Positions 11,215 to 22,329 are shown, counted from the stretch's first letter. The stretch: 64,000 bases of DNA from Dryococelus australis (GCA_029891345.1 CM057002.1:18738295-18802294); one strand, 5' to 3'. Numbers and translations: made by a program. The notes: generated by a model from the letters alone, not told the origin.

Positions 11215-11600
11215 TTATTGGTCTTGTTTTGGGTCTCTGCCAGAATACTTTCGATCTTGCTGAGTCGTTCGCTGTAGACATCCAATATGTCCCTGCTCTA
11301 ATTTTCCACAGATGCCACATTCAATCTGTCGATAATTTGCCTTTGCACACTCATTACATATGGGCACCATATCGCAGACAATCTTAATCTTCACATGCTC
11401 CATCGTGGCCCCAAGTTCGGACAGGTAGTTTTGAAAAAACGTGATTTGTTCGGCTAACATACTGCGCAATTCCGAGATGTTGCCATTACCAGTTCCGAGG
11501 ACAAAATGTTTTGTAGCAGCATCCTTGGATTGTTCGGGTTAGCCTACATTTCGAATTATTTTTGTAACGGCACCACAAGTTCCGTCGCTTCTTGGTGCAA
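11215..11600 (-). pseudogene. Helical gene with zinc-ribbon-like Cys cluster (copy B)
   Basis: The open frame 11469-11215 begins MRSMLAEQITFFQNYLSELG, an amphipathic helical pattern. It then has CNECAKANYRQIECGICG, a C-x2-C-x9-C-x2-C arrangement typical of a zinc ribbon, followed by further Cys/His. Upstream the frame is shifted. It lies between integrase and ATPase; copy C has a helical gene in the same slot but I see no Cys cluster there. Function unknown. Confidence 0.45.
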
Positions 11601-11724
11601 AACAATCCCCATGTTCTTATTTGTCAAGACACAGCATTAGGCTACTTTGCCTGAATTTCGATATGCTGTAACTCGTTCTCGACAATCTGCGATGAACTGA
11701 TTGAATCCCCGTTGGTACCTCCCA

Positions 11725-12260
11725 TTATGCAGGGGCCAATCCATAACGACCATCAAATATTCCGTATTTCGTTTTCCAGCACAATGCACACAGACTCTTG
11801 AAATCTGATAGCATCGTTTCTGTAATTATATGATCTTCGTAAACATGCTTCAAATTCATATCATCCATGCGAAACAGCACCGACATGTTTGCATTGTCGC
11901 GGAGCAGCTGTTTGGGCATGCGCAAATAATTCTGGCCACGGTATATGTAGTCCACGTTTGCATGCTCTCCCATATTAAAGGGTATACAAGTTTGTTTCTC
12001 GCAGGCTATGTCGTCGAAGACAAATATCGACGAGTTTGCTAGTACTTTGTTATTGCTGCAAGGGAAATAATGCCATCTACACCCTGCAGTACTCATGCCA
12101 GTCGTCTATATTTCGGTTTCTGAAGCGTTTTTGATTATGTGTACATATTATCGAGCTAAAGACCATTCTCTTCTTCCAGTAGGCTCAGTAGAACACATAT
12201 TTTTCCCAGTTTGATGGTGCCGCGACGATACACCTAACTTTATTCGGAAATAGGCTTCCA
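11725..12260 (-). pseudogene. FtsK/A32-type genome-packaging ATPase (copy B)
   Basis: The frame 12096-11725 carries SIFVFDDIACEKQ, a Walker B region with the DD pair. Also present are a sensor-like LLRDNANMSVLFRMDDMN and a terminal SLCALCWKTKYGIFDG. Around 12230-12190 in a shifted frame the expected Walker A loop reads APSNWEKY, so the G-x4-GK-T core is gone. The family packages DNA into preformed capsids. Copy C has the same order of motifs. The 12440-12260 interval does not translate cleanly, so the N-terminus is damaged. Confidence 0.82.
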
Positions 12261-12439
12261 TGTTGTGACTTGTGGGAGACAGTTTTATCTTCAGCAGTAA
12301 TGCGTATGGGTAGAGTAACATCTTGCTTAATAATATGTATGTTATTACTGCAATCTTGTGGAGTGATTGTGGAGCAGGTGGAGCGACTGTTGAGTGATTG
12401 TGGAGCAGGTGGAGATTGAAAATTATGAGATGATTGTGT

Positions 12440-12625
12440 TTACATAGAAACAGTGCTGTGAATTTTAGAATTTTCTTTATAGCATACCTCTGAGTAAACT
12501 GCCTCTGGCAGATTTTGCATTCAAAAGTCACACATGAAGTTTTAATACTGCAAGATTATTTCATGTTGTAAATTTTGGAATGCCGTGAATGCTTTACCAC
12601 AGAAGTGACAAAGAAGATGCATCAT
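12440..12625 (-). pseudogene. C2H2 zinc-finger segment ahead of the ATPase (copy B)
   Basis: From ATG 12625 the minus strand reads LLCHFCGKAFTAFQNLQH, a C2H2-like finger, and stops at a TAA after LQY. A second finger-like piece, FECKICQRQFTQRYAIKK, follows in another frame at about 12530-12470. It may be the N-terminal DNA-binding part of the ATPase gene or a separate small gene. Confidence 0.5.
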
Positions 12626-12683
12626 TGGCATTTTGCACTGGTCCATACTGTTCCAAGTCTAGAATGATACTGCAATTAAAATG

Positions 12684-12720
12684 TATAAAAGGAGCGTATT
12701 TATTTTTTTCTCGCTCAGTT
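12684..12720 (+). promoter_or_regulatory. Core promoter (TATA + Inr) of the PLA2/protease gene, copy B
   Basis: TATAAAAGG starts at 12684. An arthropod-type initiator TCAGTT follows with its A at 12717 (33 nt later), and ATG 12728 is 11 nt after that. Copy C shows the identical 33 and 11 nt spacings on the other strand. Confidence 0.75.
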
Positions 12721-12727
12721 CATAACA

Positions 12728-13807
12728 ATGCCTCTAAAAGGTAAGACCATTGCTGGAAGCGGGATCATCAATGCGCTGATCAGCAATCTGTTGTTAGATC
12801 TGCACATTCCCAGATACAAGTTGTGTGGGCTGGGAATGAAGATAGCTAAAAGACTGTCACGTGGTGACACAGGAATCAATGCACTGAACGAGGTGTGCGA
12901 GCAGCACGATATTGCTTACTACCTAAACAAGGATCTGGAAACCCGAAACCAGGCAGACAAGATACTTGCACAGAAGCCCAACCAAATAAGAAAATCATCA
13001 AGACATCGGACTCTGAGAAAAATAGCAGCGTGGAGTGTATCCAATGTGATGAAGACGAAGGTGAAGAAGGGAATGCATGATAAGAGTAAAAGAAGGGCAC
13101 AGGTTAAAATGGGAAAAGGTACAGAGAGCAAGAGAAAGGCACAAGTGAAACAAAAAGTAGTGACAAAGGAAAAAAAGCATGAGAAACCAAGAAAACATCT
13201 ACCAGTTGTTGTTTTCTATTGCTTTTACCTGCACTCGTGGCCCTCGGGGGTCTAATTGGAACCATGAGTGGCATTATCTGAGCAATAAACATAGTATCAA
13301 ACGAACAGAAGCAGTTGTCCGAGGTCCGAATACACAATGCAAATATTGAGGCTATCGCAGTGGGTGAAAAAAAAATGACAAGGCCTCTACCAAAGGCCAT
13401 ACCCAGTAGGAGGTGGAAGTGCGCAAAAACGAATCAGCAGGAAGAGGTTTAAATAATATCTCTACAGAAACGACAACTTACCAACGTGGATTTGGAACTG
13501 TTTACACGCAAATTGAAAATACCAAATTTTAGAGGAGTGTTTATGAGAGATGAGTATCCCATTTAATCTGGACACGGCAGCTGGGCCCGGTATGCTCTGG
13601 GTAACTTATGTGAAATGTGAAAATCTTGCAGACTGTTGTGACAGTTTAGGGAATTTGCATCCTCCGCCCGAACTGCGATGTTATCTGAAAGGAACGCAGC
13701 TGATATACATCTACGAGATGGAGCAGATGCCTAACATGTGGAACTGTGGAAATCTGTTTCTTTGTTTCCTGGTTCATTCGTACAAGCAATTGTATATAAT
13801 GGCTTAA
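12728..13807 (+). pseudogene. Parvovirus-type PLA2, basic/hydrophobic segment and adenain-like protease (copy B)
   Basis: The ORF 12728-13255 begins with a VP1-type phospholipase A2 domain. A Ca-loop-like YKLCGLGMK (about residues 35-43) precedes EVCEQHDIAYY with the catalytic His-Asp. A Lys/Arg-rich stretch follows (residues about 90-165). After a frameshift at about 13230 a hydrophobic GGLIGTMSGI is seen, and a basic helical piece NANIEAIAVG. Further on comes a cysteine protease of adenovirus-endopeptidase type: FRGVFMRDE, then LWVTYVK where family members have a catalytic His, DSLGNLHPPPELRCYL, and NCGNLFLCFL with the Cys-Gly pair. Several stops and shifts break it. PLA2 would help the particle cross a membrane; the protease would mature virion proteins. 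Copy C has the same fusion order. Confidence 0.82.
13793..13800 (+). promoter_or_regulatory. TATA-like box before the minor virion gene, copy B
   Basis: TATATAAT lies 37 nt ahead of ATG 13830. Copy C has TATAAATA 48 nt before its corresponding ATG. Confidence 0.4.
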
Positions 13808-13829
13808 CATCGGAAGGAAACCAACAATC

Positions 13830-14490
13830 ATGTCGATAACACACAGCTCTGAGCTGCATGCAGTACAGTTTTCTGCCACTCGAACTGGAAGGGGAACGGG
13901 GTATAGGCCTGGTCGATTTTCAAACCTTTATTGCGATACCGAACATTGATGAAAAATAAATTGTAATATGTACCTCGTTAAAACTCTGGTAATGTCTCCC
14001 ATGAAGTAACATTGCCCATAGGCTTTTATGAAGTAGATGACCTTGCAAGGTACATTGAAGATTCGCTGTCCCCCGACACAGAATTCGAACTATATGAGAA
14101 TCCAAACATCCTGAGTGTCATCAGATATAGCAAAGATATCGACTTTATGAAACCGGATACTATTGGACCGATACTGGGGTTCGATCCACACATCAAACTG
14201 GCAAAACACGAGTCGTCGTGGCCTGTAAACATTTTGCCAGTCAATGTGATACGAATAAACTGCAATTTAGCGAGTGGCATGTACTTCAATGGCAGGCCAA
14301 GCAATATAATGCGTGAATTTTCGCCTATGGTCCCTCCAGGTTTTAAACTGGTCGTGGCACCACAAAGCATCATTTACATTCCGGTCATCGCGAAGAGAGC
14401 AAACGAGGTGGTCGTGACAGTCTTCTATAACACCGAGATTTGGTGAACTTTCGAAGCGAAGAAATCACACTACACCTGCATTTGAGAAGT
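13830..14490 (+). pseudogene. Conserved virion protein upstream of the capsid gene (minor capsid candidate), copy B
   Basis: The start at ATG 13830 (MSITHSSELHAVQF) matches copy C (MSITLI). A shifted frame then reads LELEGERGIGLVDFQTFIA. The main open part 14012-14446 has FYEVDDLARYIEDSL, IGPILGFDPH and MYFNGRPSNIMREFSPMVP, then PPGFKLV and IYIPVIAKRANEVVVTV. The end LVNFRSEEITLHLHL lies in another frame up to about 14487. This family sits next to the double-jelly-roll capsid gene in many integrated adintovirus/Maverick-like elements. I infer a minor capsid or capsid-associated protein. At least two frameshifts inactivate it. Confidence 0.78.
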
Positions 14491-14626
14491 TGGGAATAAG
14501 ATTTATGCCGACCAGAAGCAATAAAATAAATTTATGGTCAAAACCTACAATCAATAGAGCACAGGTCTCCAAAAACATGTGCTAGCGAGAATATTTTCTG
14601 TGGTCTCGGCTTCAAAGTCAATTGTC

Positions 14627-15820
14627 TTGGAAGATTACCTAAACACCGAAGAGCCGGTGGTTTTCAAAGACAATGTAACGAAGGTGGAACTTCATGCGTA
14701 TCAGCCTTTCCTAATCGGACCATCGGAAGTTCGGATAGTGGTCCAACACCAAGATATCTACTCTCTTCCTTGCCAGTCTTGCGTGTGAATTAGGGGGACT
14801 CTAACGAAGTAAGATGGGTCCAACCTGGCATCGACGAAAATAACGAGCAATGGAATTCTTCATCTGATCGATCGCATCTTGTATTTTATCAACTGTGTCG
14901 AGGTGGACTAGTCGTGAGATGTGGGCATAACCTCAATGATCAAATTAAAACATTTGCTCATGCCGAATGAGCTGTCTGTAGCCAATATGGCAGGCTGAGT
15001 AATTGGAGATGTCTACAGTGTGCCTATATACCCTTGAGGCAAGTTGGAAGTGTGCATCCTGCTCTCCATGCTATTGGGATTTGATGAAAACTGTAAACGA
15101 ATTATCTTCAATTCGAAGAAGTAACTGGTGTTGCTTCTAGCTAATTGCATGCAGATACCTTCGTGGCTACAGGAGAAGAACTGCAGATAGTGGAACTGAA
15201 ACTACAGTCTCGCGAATGGATGCTGCCTTATGTGCAGTTGAGCACTGCAGAATAAATAAAAATGTTGAATGTGAAACATGGCAAAAACATAGATTTTATT
15301 TTCAGGCTGTGGAGTCTCGAGATATCCCGGATTGCTAGCAAGCCAGCATATTAACTGGAAGGTTAAGTCCAGCTTTGCATCTGAGAAATAGAGGTGCATC
15401 ATTGTTGGGCTACAGACCGGAAGACAGCACAATGTGAGAGTGAGTTGTTCGCAGTTCAATACAAGTCAATTAGAAAACGTGAACATATTTTTGAATAGCA
15501 AAAACTCTCTATACATCTGATATGCCAACAGTTCATGTCAATATACAATCAATTTTCCAAAATGCATATTATGGACGCCTCCAATCCACGATACTGAGCC
15601 ATGATGGTTTCAAGAGTTTGGACCCGCTCATGTGTGAGTAAACAAGATGCGTGTATTACCTCCAATGTGATCGACTGCAGGATCGAATTCACTACACATG
15701 GAAATATTCCTGCCAACACGTACACATTAAGATCGATAATTCATGGCTGACTTGTATCGTACAAGTGTCGAGACAAGACTGTCAAAATACTGTCATGAGA
15801 GCAGCTGAGAATATATAAAT
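14627..15820 (+). pseudogene. Double-jelly-roll major capsid protein (copy B)
   Basis: By comparison with copy C (start MEDILN), the start codon would be at 14627, where this copy has TTG. The N-terminal frame reads EDYLNTEEPVVFKDN, then VRIVVQHQDIYSLPCQS. Beyond a stop near 14788 it continues in pieces: NGILHLIDRILYFINCVEVD, VGITSMI, MPNELSVANMAG, then SMLLGFDENCKRIIFNSKK near 15070-15125. The C-terminal jelly roll is recognised from REWMLPYVQL, VGLQTGR-like remnants, and IEFTTHGNIPANTYTL near 15680-15735. Many stops and shifts are present. The product would form the icosahedral shell. Confidence 0.8.
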
Positions 15821-15930
15821 ATAACTGTTCACACACTAAAACTGTTTATTCGTCTTCGAGCATCCTCAGCCTCAAGATGTATTGTAACCTGTAGGGTTTC
15901 CAGGGCCATATAAAACATGGCCTCTTATAT

Positions 15931-15975
15931 AGCCGGGCGATCTAGGGCATGTTTGTAAAACAAACCCGCCCGGCT
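15931..15975. repeat. Imperfect hairpin within the WLT/CPSL pseudogene
   Basis: AGCCGGGC pairs with GCCCGGCT, and inside it GGG..TGTTTGT pairs with ACAAACCC. Confidence 0.6.
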
Positions 15976-16111
15976 GTAATTCATAGTGTCCTCTACCTAA
16001 GGTGGTGTAGCGTCGCCATATGACGCTCTAACATGGTCCTTCTGCCCCTATTATTCGTGAAAACTGTTGGACGAGAAGAGCAAGAAACAAATGCCTGGCT
16101 AACCAAGACTG

Positions 16112-16346
16112 TAGGCCGTTCACGGTAAAGTGAGCACTTTTTGAACCTGTTTCATCAGACATAATAATAAATAAATACATTTCGTTGTGGCCTCGAACTT
16201 TTGGTTTTGGGTATGGTGAATGTATACACTGTTTTCGTTACGCACATGGCAGAGTTTGCATTAAAAAGTGGCGGAAGGATATAAATTGGTTGAAATAAAA
16301 AAGTAACCAGGGCTTCAAAAGTGCTCACTTTACCGCGAACGGCCTA
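16112..16346. mobile_element. MITE, TA target duplication, ~30-bp TIRs
   Basis: The ends are inverted copies: GGCCGTTCACGGTAAAGTGA at 16114-16133 and the reverse complement of GGCCGTTCGCGGTAAAGTGA at 16325-16344, extending through GCACTTTT. TA flanks both sides, which points to a Tc1/mariner-type mobiliser. The interior is AT-rich and non-coding. It lies inside the copy B WLT/CPSL gene. Confidence 0.85.
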
Positions 16347-16832
16347 TACCACAGATTGGAGTGTGGCAAAGGCAAGATTCCATACCATCAGGCGTGAAAC
16401 GTGCTGTGAAACTTGGTGATGCAGTACCGGAAGGCACCAATCTACGTAGCAGGGCCTGAGCAGAAAAAATGGCTTCGCGACTTGTGTAAATATGAAGTGG
16501 AAATTATCGACATGTAGACGAGTATGGAAGTCGTTCGCTTCGCAAACTGATGAAACTTTACGGCGATTCGCATCATCATCTCTGCGACAGGTTAGAACCT
16601 GAATGGGCCTACACACTGAAGAATGTGCAGCTGCTGCACAAATGGTGGGCCTTGTACTTGGACCAGGAATCGGATGCCTACGACTAGGCACAAAGTCACC
16701 CAATCTTCTCGAAATGTAAGAGAATTTAGTTTTTTTTTTTGTATGCTGGCACACCTGATCGACATTTATATTATGAATGTGGTAAAATTCTACGAGTTTG
16801 TTTAGTCGACACCTAGAGGTCTGTTCCTCACC

Positions 16833-16970
16833 ATGACTCCATTCTGTCCTACTAACATTTATGCAAGCATCAAGTCAGACCATGGTAGCGTGGAGTACAG
16901 TTTCAACACAGAAGATGGATATCTGCGCACTTACACCGAGAGCTGCGATGGTAGTGGCATGCAGCACTGA
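16833..16970 (+). CDS. 45-aa protein, RTYTE-T/S-CDG family (copy B)
   Basis: ATG 16833 to TGA 16970. It shares RTYTESCDG and the preceding EYSF...EDGYL block with the ORF at 7116-7262. It follows the WLT/CPSL gene on the same strand and may be the last gene of the virion arm. No known domain. A weaker TATA-like TTATATTATG lies about 65 nt upstream. Confidence 0.5.
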   Translation: MTPFCPTNIYASIKSDHGSVEYSFNTEDGYLRTYTESCDGSGMQH

Positions 16971-17142
16971 CAATTCGCATATTTTACAACCGTATATGAG
17001 CCAACACAGTTTCAATAGGACTGTCTGGGAGCATCAGCCTGCACCGTGTTCCACATGAGGCCGTAGACGCAGCTTCCCTGCACCGTTGACCAAATCATCA
17101 TCTCAGCACAGACTCATGCTGCCATCTGTTAATGCTGCCATC

Positions 17143-17314
17143 TGTTATTAGGTTCGTTGCAGCTATGGGTGAATAAATTACAATGCAATGGTTTATTACT
17201 TTACTCGTTTATTTAACAAACATGACAATGTTTGGACAAGAAGAAACATGTTGCCAACTTAGAAAATACAAACAACAAAATTTCAATACAAACAACTGTT
17301 ACCAACTCGTAACA
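17143..17314 (-). repeat. 3' LTR of the Copia element (172 bp)
   Basis: The segment is bounded by TGTTA (17143) and TAACA (17314). Directly inside it is a purine-rich tract on the minus strand (AAGGGGAGG), as expected of a polypurine tract abutting a 3' LTR. No partner LTR was found near 20.9 kb. Confidence 0.75.
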
Positions 17315-17451
17315 CCTCCCCTTGTTGAATTTGGCTGAACAATTATTACATATAACTTAACCCTATCTTATGAGATTTCTCTCGTGTTTTAGCACCATTT
17401 AAATGCCTTAGTGAACATGTCTGCTAGGTTAAGCTTAGTAGAAACATAATC

Positions 17452-20400
17452 AAATTTTATTCAATTTTGCATTACACATTCTTTCACATAGTAGAACTTC
17501 AGACCTTTCATCCATGCTATATCCTTTGTGGCTTCTGTCATGGACACAAAAAGTGGATTGTTCAAAAACATCTTGTTTCTTGGAACACCACGAAACTGCT
17601 CCTCCTGCTAATAAAATGACATACCTAGTGCATGACTTTCGGTCAACCTTGTAATTGGCGAAGTCTGCATCACAAAATGCCTTTACTTGGCTGTCAGTAT
17701 TGGAATAGCACAGTTCGAAATCACTAGTCTTTCTTAAATATCTAAAGATACGTTGAACATCACGCCAGACACACAACCTTGGTTTACTACCCATATGACT
17801 GAGCTTGCTTACAGCAAATGCTATACCCGGTCTTGTAACACCTAGAAGATACAATAAGGAACCAATTGCTCGCCTATAAACCTTTTCATCAAAATCTACA
17901 TCCTCCCCTGGAATGCCACCAGACATACTCACTTCTAGGGGTGCTGCTAGACCCTTTGCATTGTTTATACCAAATTGCTCTAATACCTTGTCTATATAGT
18001 GACTTTGGTCCAAAATGACCATATCCCTGTTAGGTTTGGTTACCCTAATTGAGAGAAATTGTTAGGCATCAATTGGTATTCTTATATTTAGAAGGTTTGA
18101 CATTTCGCACTTCAGCCAATCTTGCTTCTGCTTCCCCATACAATAATATCCTCGACATACAAAGCTACGAAAAGTTCCTTACATTCATCAATGCAGACAC
18201 ATGTGTCATATATACAAGGCTTCAAACCTAGGTCACACAACAGACCATTAATGTGATGGAACCACTCTCTACCTGCTTGCTTTAACCCATACAAACTTTT
18301 ATAAACTTTACAAACTTAGCTTTGTCTACCTCTATTACTTTCTTCAAAATACAAAGGATGTTCCATGTAAATTTCTTCGTGCAGGTAACTAAGTACACAT
18401 ACTGTACATATAGAAATTAATTTTCCCAATTATTCTCCACACTTAGGGCCATGAGAATTATAATTGTCCTATGTTTGACAACAGGACTGCCAGTTTCATA
18501 AAAATCAACACCTGGAACTTGAGCAAAACCTCTGGTCACAAGCCTGGCCATTAACCTTTCCACTGCCCCATCAGGATTGTGTTTCACTTTCAAAATCCAT
18601 TTACAACCAATAACATTTTTGGGATCAGGTCTTTCAACTATGTTCCACACATTTTGCAGTTTAAGATCCTGAATTTCTGCCTCCATTACCTGTAACCACA
18701 TGTCTTTGTACTTACCAATAAGAGCATCATCAATATCTACAGGATCACCTATATCGAACAGTTCACACTTGACTGCATTACAACAGATACATCTAGTAAG
18801 TTTAGGGATTTTCTGAGCTACCTTCCCTGGCGTGTGATTCACAAGACATTTAGAAACATTACACCAAGCACACTTAATGGGTTTTGGAGCCCTTGTGGGT
18901 CGCCTTTACAGATCATTGCTTAATTCACAATATCTACAGTGTTTTCAACATTATTAACAGTATCATTTGAAATTGCATCACTCAAAATTATATTATTGAG
19001 AGTTACAACATTGTCACCCTCTCTTCCTAGCATATCATTAACATGCTCACCTGTAGTTACAATATTGTCATCACTACCTACTACCAATTAAACATTGTCT
19101 ACCTGAGAGGTTTCACATTCATTCACGTCATTGTTCCTAACTCCATCTGATATCACATGGGGTTCATCATCACATGCAACCTCATAATAATCTAACAACT
19201 GAAAAATTTCTGGGTTTGGTTCCTTTATGTCACTCACCTCGAATTGTTTGAAAGGAAATACATTTTTTTTTTCAAATGTTACATAATATACGCAATTTTA
19301 ACATTCCTCTCACTGGCATTCCAGACTCTATAACCTTTTCTGTCATCTGCATACCATACAAACACACATTCAACAGCCCTTGGGTCAAACTTGCTAGACG
19401 GCTCCACTCTAATACAAGCCCTACGCCCAAATACCCTCAGCCTCTGCAGCATTTCCTCAGTAACCCCTTTACCTGGCCACATTTCATATGGAATATTGTC
19501 TTCAATAGCCTTACTGGGACACAGACTACATATGAAGCATGCAGTGTTTAGAGCCTCTGCCCACGAGTATGTGGGAACACCAGGCTGTATCAACATGCGC
19601 CTTGCCATTTACATTAGTGTCCTATTCTGTCATTCTGCCACACCGTTTTGCTGAGGGCGCCTAGGCACAGTTATCCTGTGTAAAATTCCATTCACTTGCA
19701 AAAATCTCCGAAAATCACTACTACAATGAAACAAACTCACTCATAGTGTCACTCTTTGTAAAAATTTAACGGTAACAAACCTGAAAAAATCGTCTATGAG
19801 GGTTAAAACATACCTTGCACCTCCAACCGAACATGGGCGAAGCTAGCCCATTAAATCACTGTGTATCAATTCTAATGGGTTTATAGTGCACCTGTTGCCT
19901 TTCGTTGGGAAAGGAACCTTTATCATCTTACCTTGATGCACACCTCATACCTTCACCTGCCTTAGTTGAACTAAGATCAGTCAACCCTGGAATTTTCACA
20001 AGTGCTGCCTCATGTAGATGACCAAGCCTCTCGTGCCACACTGTGATTGCTCATAGTGCGACTGCATCTATTACTTCTTGCTTCCACTGCTGCTCCTTTG
20101 CTGCTATCACACTTCTTAATTCGAGCTTTTTAACAGTCTCAAGTAAGTAAATTCCACCTTTTTTCTTCGCGGAAAAGACACTTGCTATTTTTTCCTTTTC
20201 AGTATCTACACCTGTAGCACAATTTATATCAAATTCAGCAGCGATACCTTTGTTGGTAAGGTATCTCTCGGATAATATATTATATTCATGTGTCATTCTG
20301 ATGTGTACAGAACCAATACCCTTTACAGCCACTTCACCTTTACCAAGTCTAATGCTTCCACTTAGTTCCTTAAATGTTACAAACACTGAGCACAAAGGAG

Positions 20401-20943
20401 TCATGTGGTCTTATGAGCCAGAATCTAATACCCACATTGTCGGTTCAACTCTGCGATATAATACTCTACCTGCACTGCATCCCCTAAATTTATTCTGCCA
20501 ACCTTTACCATGATCATTCCCTTCTTCATTCTTCTTAACTCCACTGTTCTTTGATGCTTCATGGGACTTTCGTTCTTCACAGTTTGCAGAAATATGTTCA
20601 AGCTTGCCACATAAAAACACTTTACTGGACTGTCCACCCGGTTATTGTTGCACTGTTTAGAAACATGACTCCACACACCACAGTTATGACATTTCAAGTC
20701 AGTCTTTCCACCACTGTAACCTTAAAAACCACTACCTCTGTTATGCTGGTGCGCACCTCTTGGAGTTGGACTATATTATTCTGCGGTGTTTCTACCTCCC
20801 AGTCGCCTCTACATTTCAGTATTTTCCTTTCCCATTTTCAACCTTTTCTCTTCAAGCAATAACTTGCTCTTGACATTTCGTACTTTAATTGCTTCTTTAT
20901 TTTGTTCCAAACTTCTTACCAGAATCTTTTGTAATTGTTGAGG
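17452..20943 (-). mobile_element. Ty1/Copia-type LTR retrotransposon, 5'-truncated, pseudogenised
   Basis: The minus-strand polyprotein remnants occur in Copia order (protease, integrase, RT, RNase H). A gag zinc knuckle CHNCGVWSHVSKQC lies near 20690-20650. A protease motif MWVLDSGS is near 20420. Integrase-core pieces include PQQNGVAE and YSWAEALNTACF. The reverse transcriptase has LKLQNVWNIVERPDP, IGCKWILKVKHN, MYGLKQAGREWF, and YVEDI where YVDD is expected. RNase H-region motifs are GSLLYLLGVTRPGIAF and FCDADFANYKVDRKS. Numerous stops and shifts occur. Homology stops at about 20943, so the 5' LTR and most of gag are missing. Confidence 0.93.
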
Positions 20944-21981
20944 TCAAATTCATGCAGATCCAACTTGGTGGTTCGGTGATGTCACCACATGGCGGCCGGC
21001 TCCGGTGCACTAAAAAAGTATTGCTGTAACATCGACATTTCTCACACGAGACCTAACTACACAGCCTTTGTGGTATTGTTGCACGCTTTACACTGTTCAA
21101 ATAATGTCTGCTTGTTTTGACCACTCCATATACCATGTATGCACGGACAGGCTCTGTGGTGATGGAATGTAATTGTGAGAGGAGGGAGATGGGAATACAC
21201 CTAGACAACCAATTGATGAAACATCGTCATTTCGCACATGCAATCTAACATTGCGGCCTTTGTGACCACATAGTGTTGTACTCTTGTTCAACATGAAGTA
21301 TGGATGTTGGGTAATTTTTTCCGCTCCCTACACCACGTGGGTATTCAAACGATAAATCCCGCTCGTGTGAGGTGTTTCATGGGAGAATGGAAGGCGTGGT
21401 GATGTTAGGCTAGTTGTGAGGCATGGGAACGATTTTATTCGAGCTACCTTATAGGCATGCATTTTCTCTAGATTTCCTTCTGATGTCTCGGCGCGGCGTC
21501 GAGGAGCCCTTAGGGAGTTCCGCTAGACCACCCAGTCGAGTCGATACATACCATCTAGTTTCCACCGTCCATTCTTGTTCTACTCTCAAGATAGATTCTG
21601 AGCATCCTTTTCTTCACAACCGCCTTCATCATCATCATCGTATGTTGTACTTGCGATGTGTTCATACGATCGTCCGAATGGCTTGCGTCCTGAGCGTAAT
21701 TGCAAGCTCAACCCCTTGAGGGATACGCAACACAAGTTAGATAGGTGCGGGATGTCAGTTGTCCGCACTGACAAACTTGCCATACACCTCACAACCTGAA
21801 CTGGTCACATCAAGCAGTACGCGACATAGCATCGCAAGTTCTGCAGTGAAAATTTCGCTCGAACAGACATTGCAAGATGTCATGAACGTGGCTGCTGGAT
21901 GAACCCAATGCTGAAACTATGGAATGCAACAAACACAGGAGACAGTTTACAAGTGCATACAATCTGCGGGCACACAGTGCG
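20944..21981. other. Region without genes; diverged 194-bp direct repeat
   Basis: The block at 21029-21099 (ACATCGACATTTCTCACACG..., CAGCCTTTGTGG, ...GTTCAA) recurs diverged at 21223-21293. No coding signal was recognised in 21.3-22.0 kb. The right part is the insertion target of the neighbouring SINE. Confidence 0.5.
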
Positions 21982-21993
21982 AAATGCAACGGA

Positions 21994-22240
21994 GGGTGGG
22001 TGAAGAGATTTGGGCTGCTCTTAACAGCGAGGTCTTGAGAGCCAATGAGGGTGATTGAGGTATGGAGCAGCTGCGGAATGAAAGGGTGGGGCAAACGGGA
22101 GATCCCCGAGATAGCCTACCGATCAGCGGCATCGTTCAGCTCGATTCCCACTTTCGAAAATCCAATGACTCGGCTGGGGATTGAACCTGGTTCGCTTTGG
22201 TGGGAGGCGAGCAGGCTAACCGCTCAGCCACCACGGCCTC
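21994..22240 (-). mobile_element. tRNA-derived SINE with 12-bp TSD
   Basis: On the minus strand the head reads GGCCGTGGTGGCTGAGCGGT, containing an A box, then a B box GGTTCAATCCC. Downstream the body resembles the copy at 33.4 kb. A perfect duplication AAATGCAACGGA flanks it at 21982-21993 and 22241-22252, so the insertion is bounded exactly and is comparatively young. Confidence 0.93.
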
Positions 22241-22329
22241 AAATGCAACGGACCTGCCCCACCACCAGCGAAAAGAGAGTGTGTTAACCCCGCTGTGACA
22301 TCATCCAAGATGGCGGACGCTTATTCCTT

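Larger units (their letters stand above)
15877..16687 (+). pseudogene. WLT/CPSL gene, unknown function, interrupted by a MITE (copy B)
   Basis: The start MYCNL-stop-GFQ at 15877 resembles MFCNVQGFQ in copy C. At about 16095-16111 the frame reads AWLTKT, then the MITE at 16112-16346 cuts in at a TA. On the far side the frame continues with YHRLECGKGKIPYHQA, which corresponds to the motif that follows WLT in copies A and C. The C-terminal half reads KKWLRDLCKYEVEIIDM, YGSRSLRKLMKLYG and EWAYTLKNVQLLHKWWALYL, ending at TAG 16685-16687. Other in-frame stops show it was already decaying or decayed later. No enzymatic motif is seen. Confidence 0.68.

Noticed and set aside
12728..13255. Integrated parvovirus (PLA2 domain resembles VP1)
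   Set aside because: The neighbours are an adenain-like protease, double-jelly-roll capsid, packaging ATPase and integrase, and no parvoviral replication gene is seen; PLA2 is part of the larger element.
14026..14373. 115-codon minus-strand ORF
   Set aside because: Antisense shadow of the copy B minor virion gene.
1..16970. Copies A and B as one single element
   Set aside because: Both contain a capsid C-terminus and a WLT/CPSL gene, on opposite strands, so they must be separate copies.
22170..22240. Functional tRNA gene on the minus strand
   Set aside because: The tRNA-like head is followed by a SINE body and flanked by a target duplication; no proper acceptor stem.
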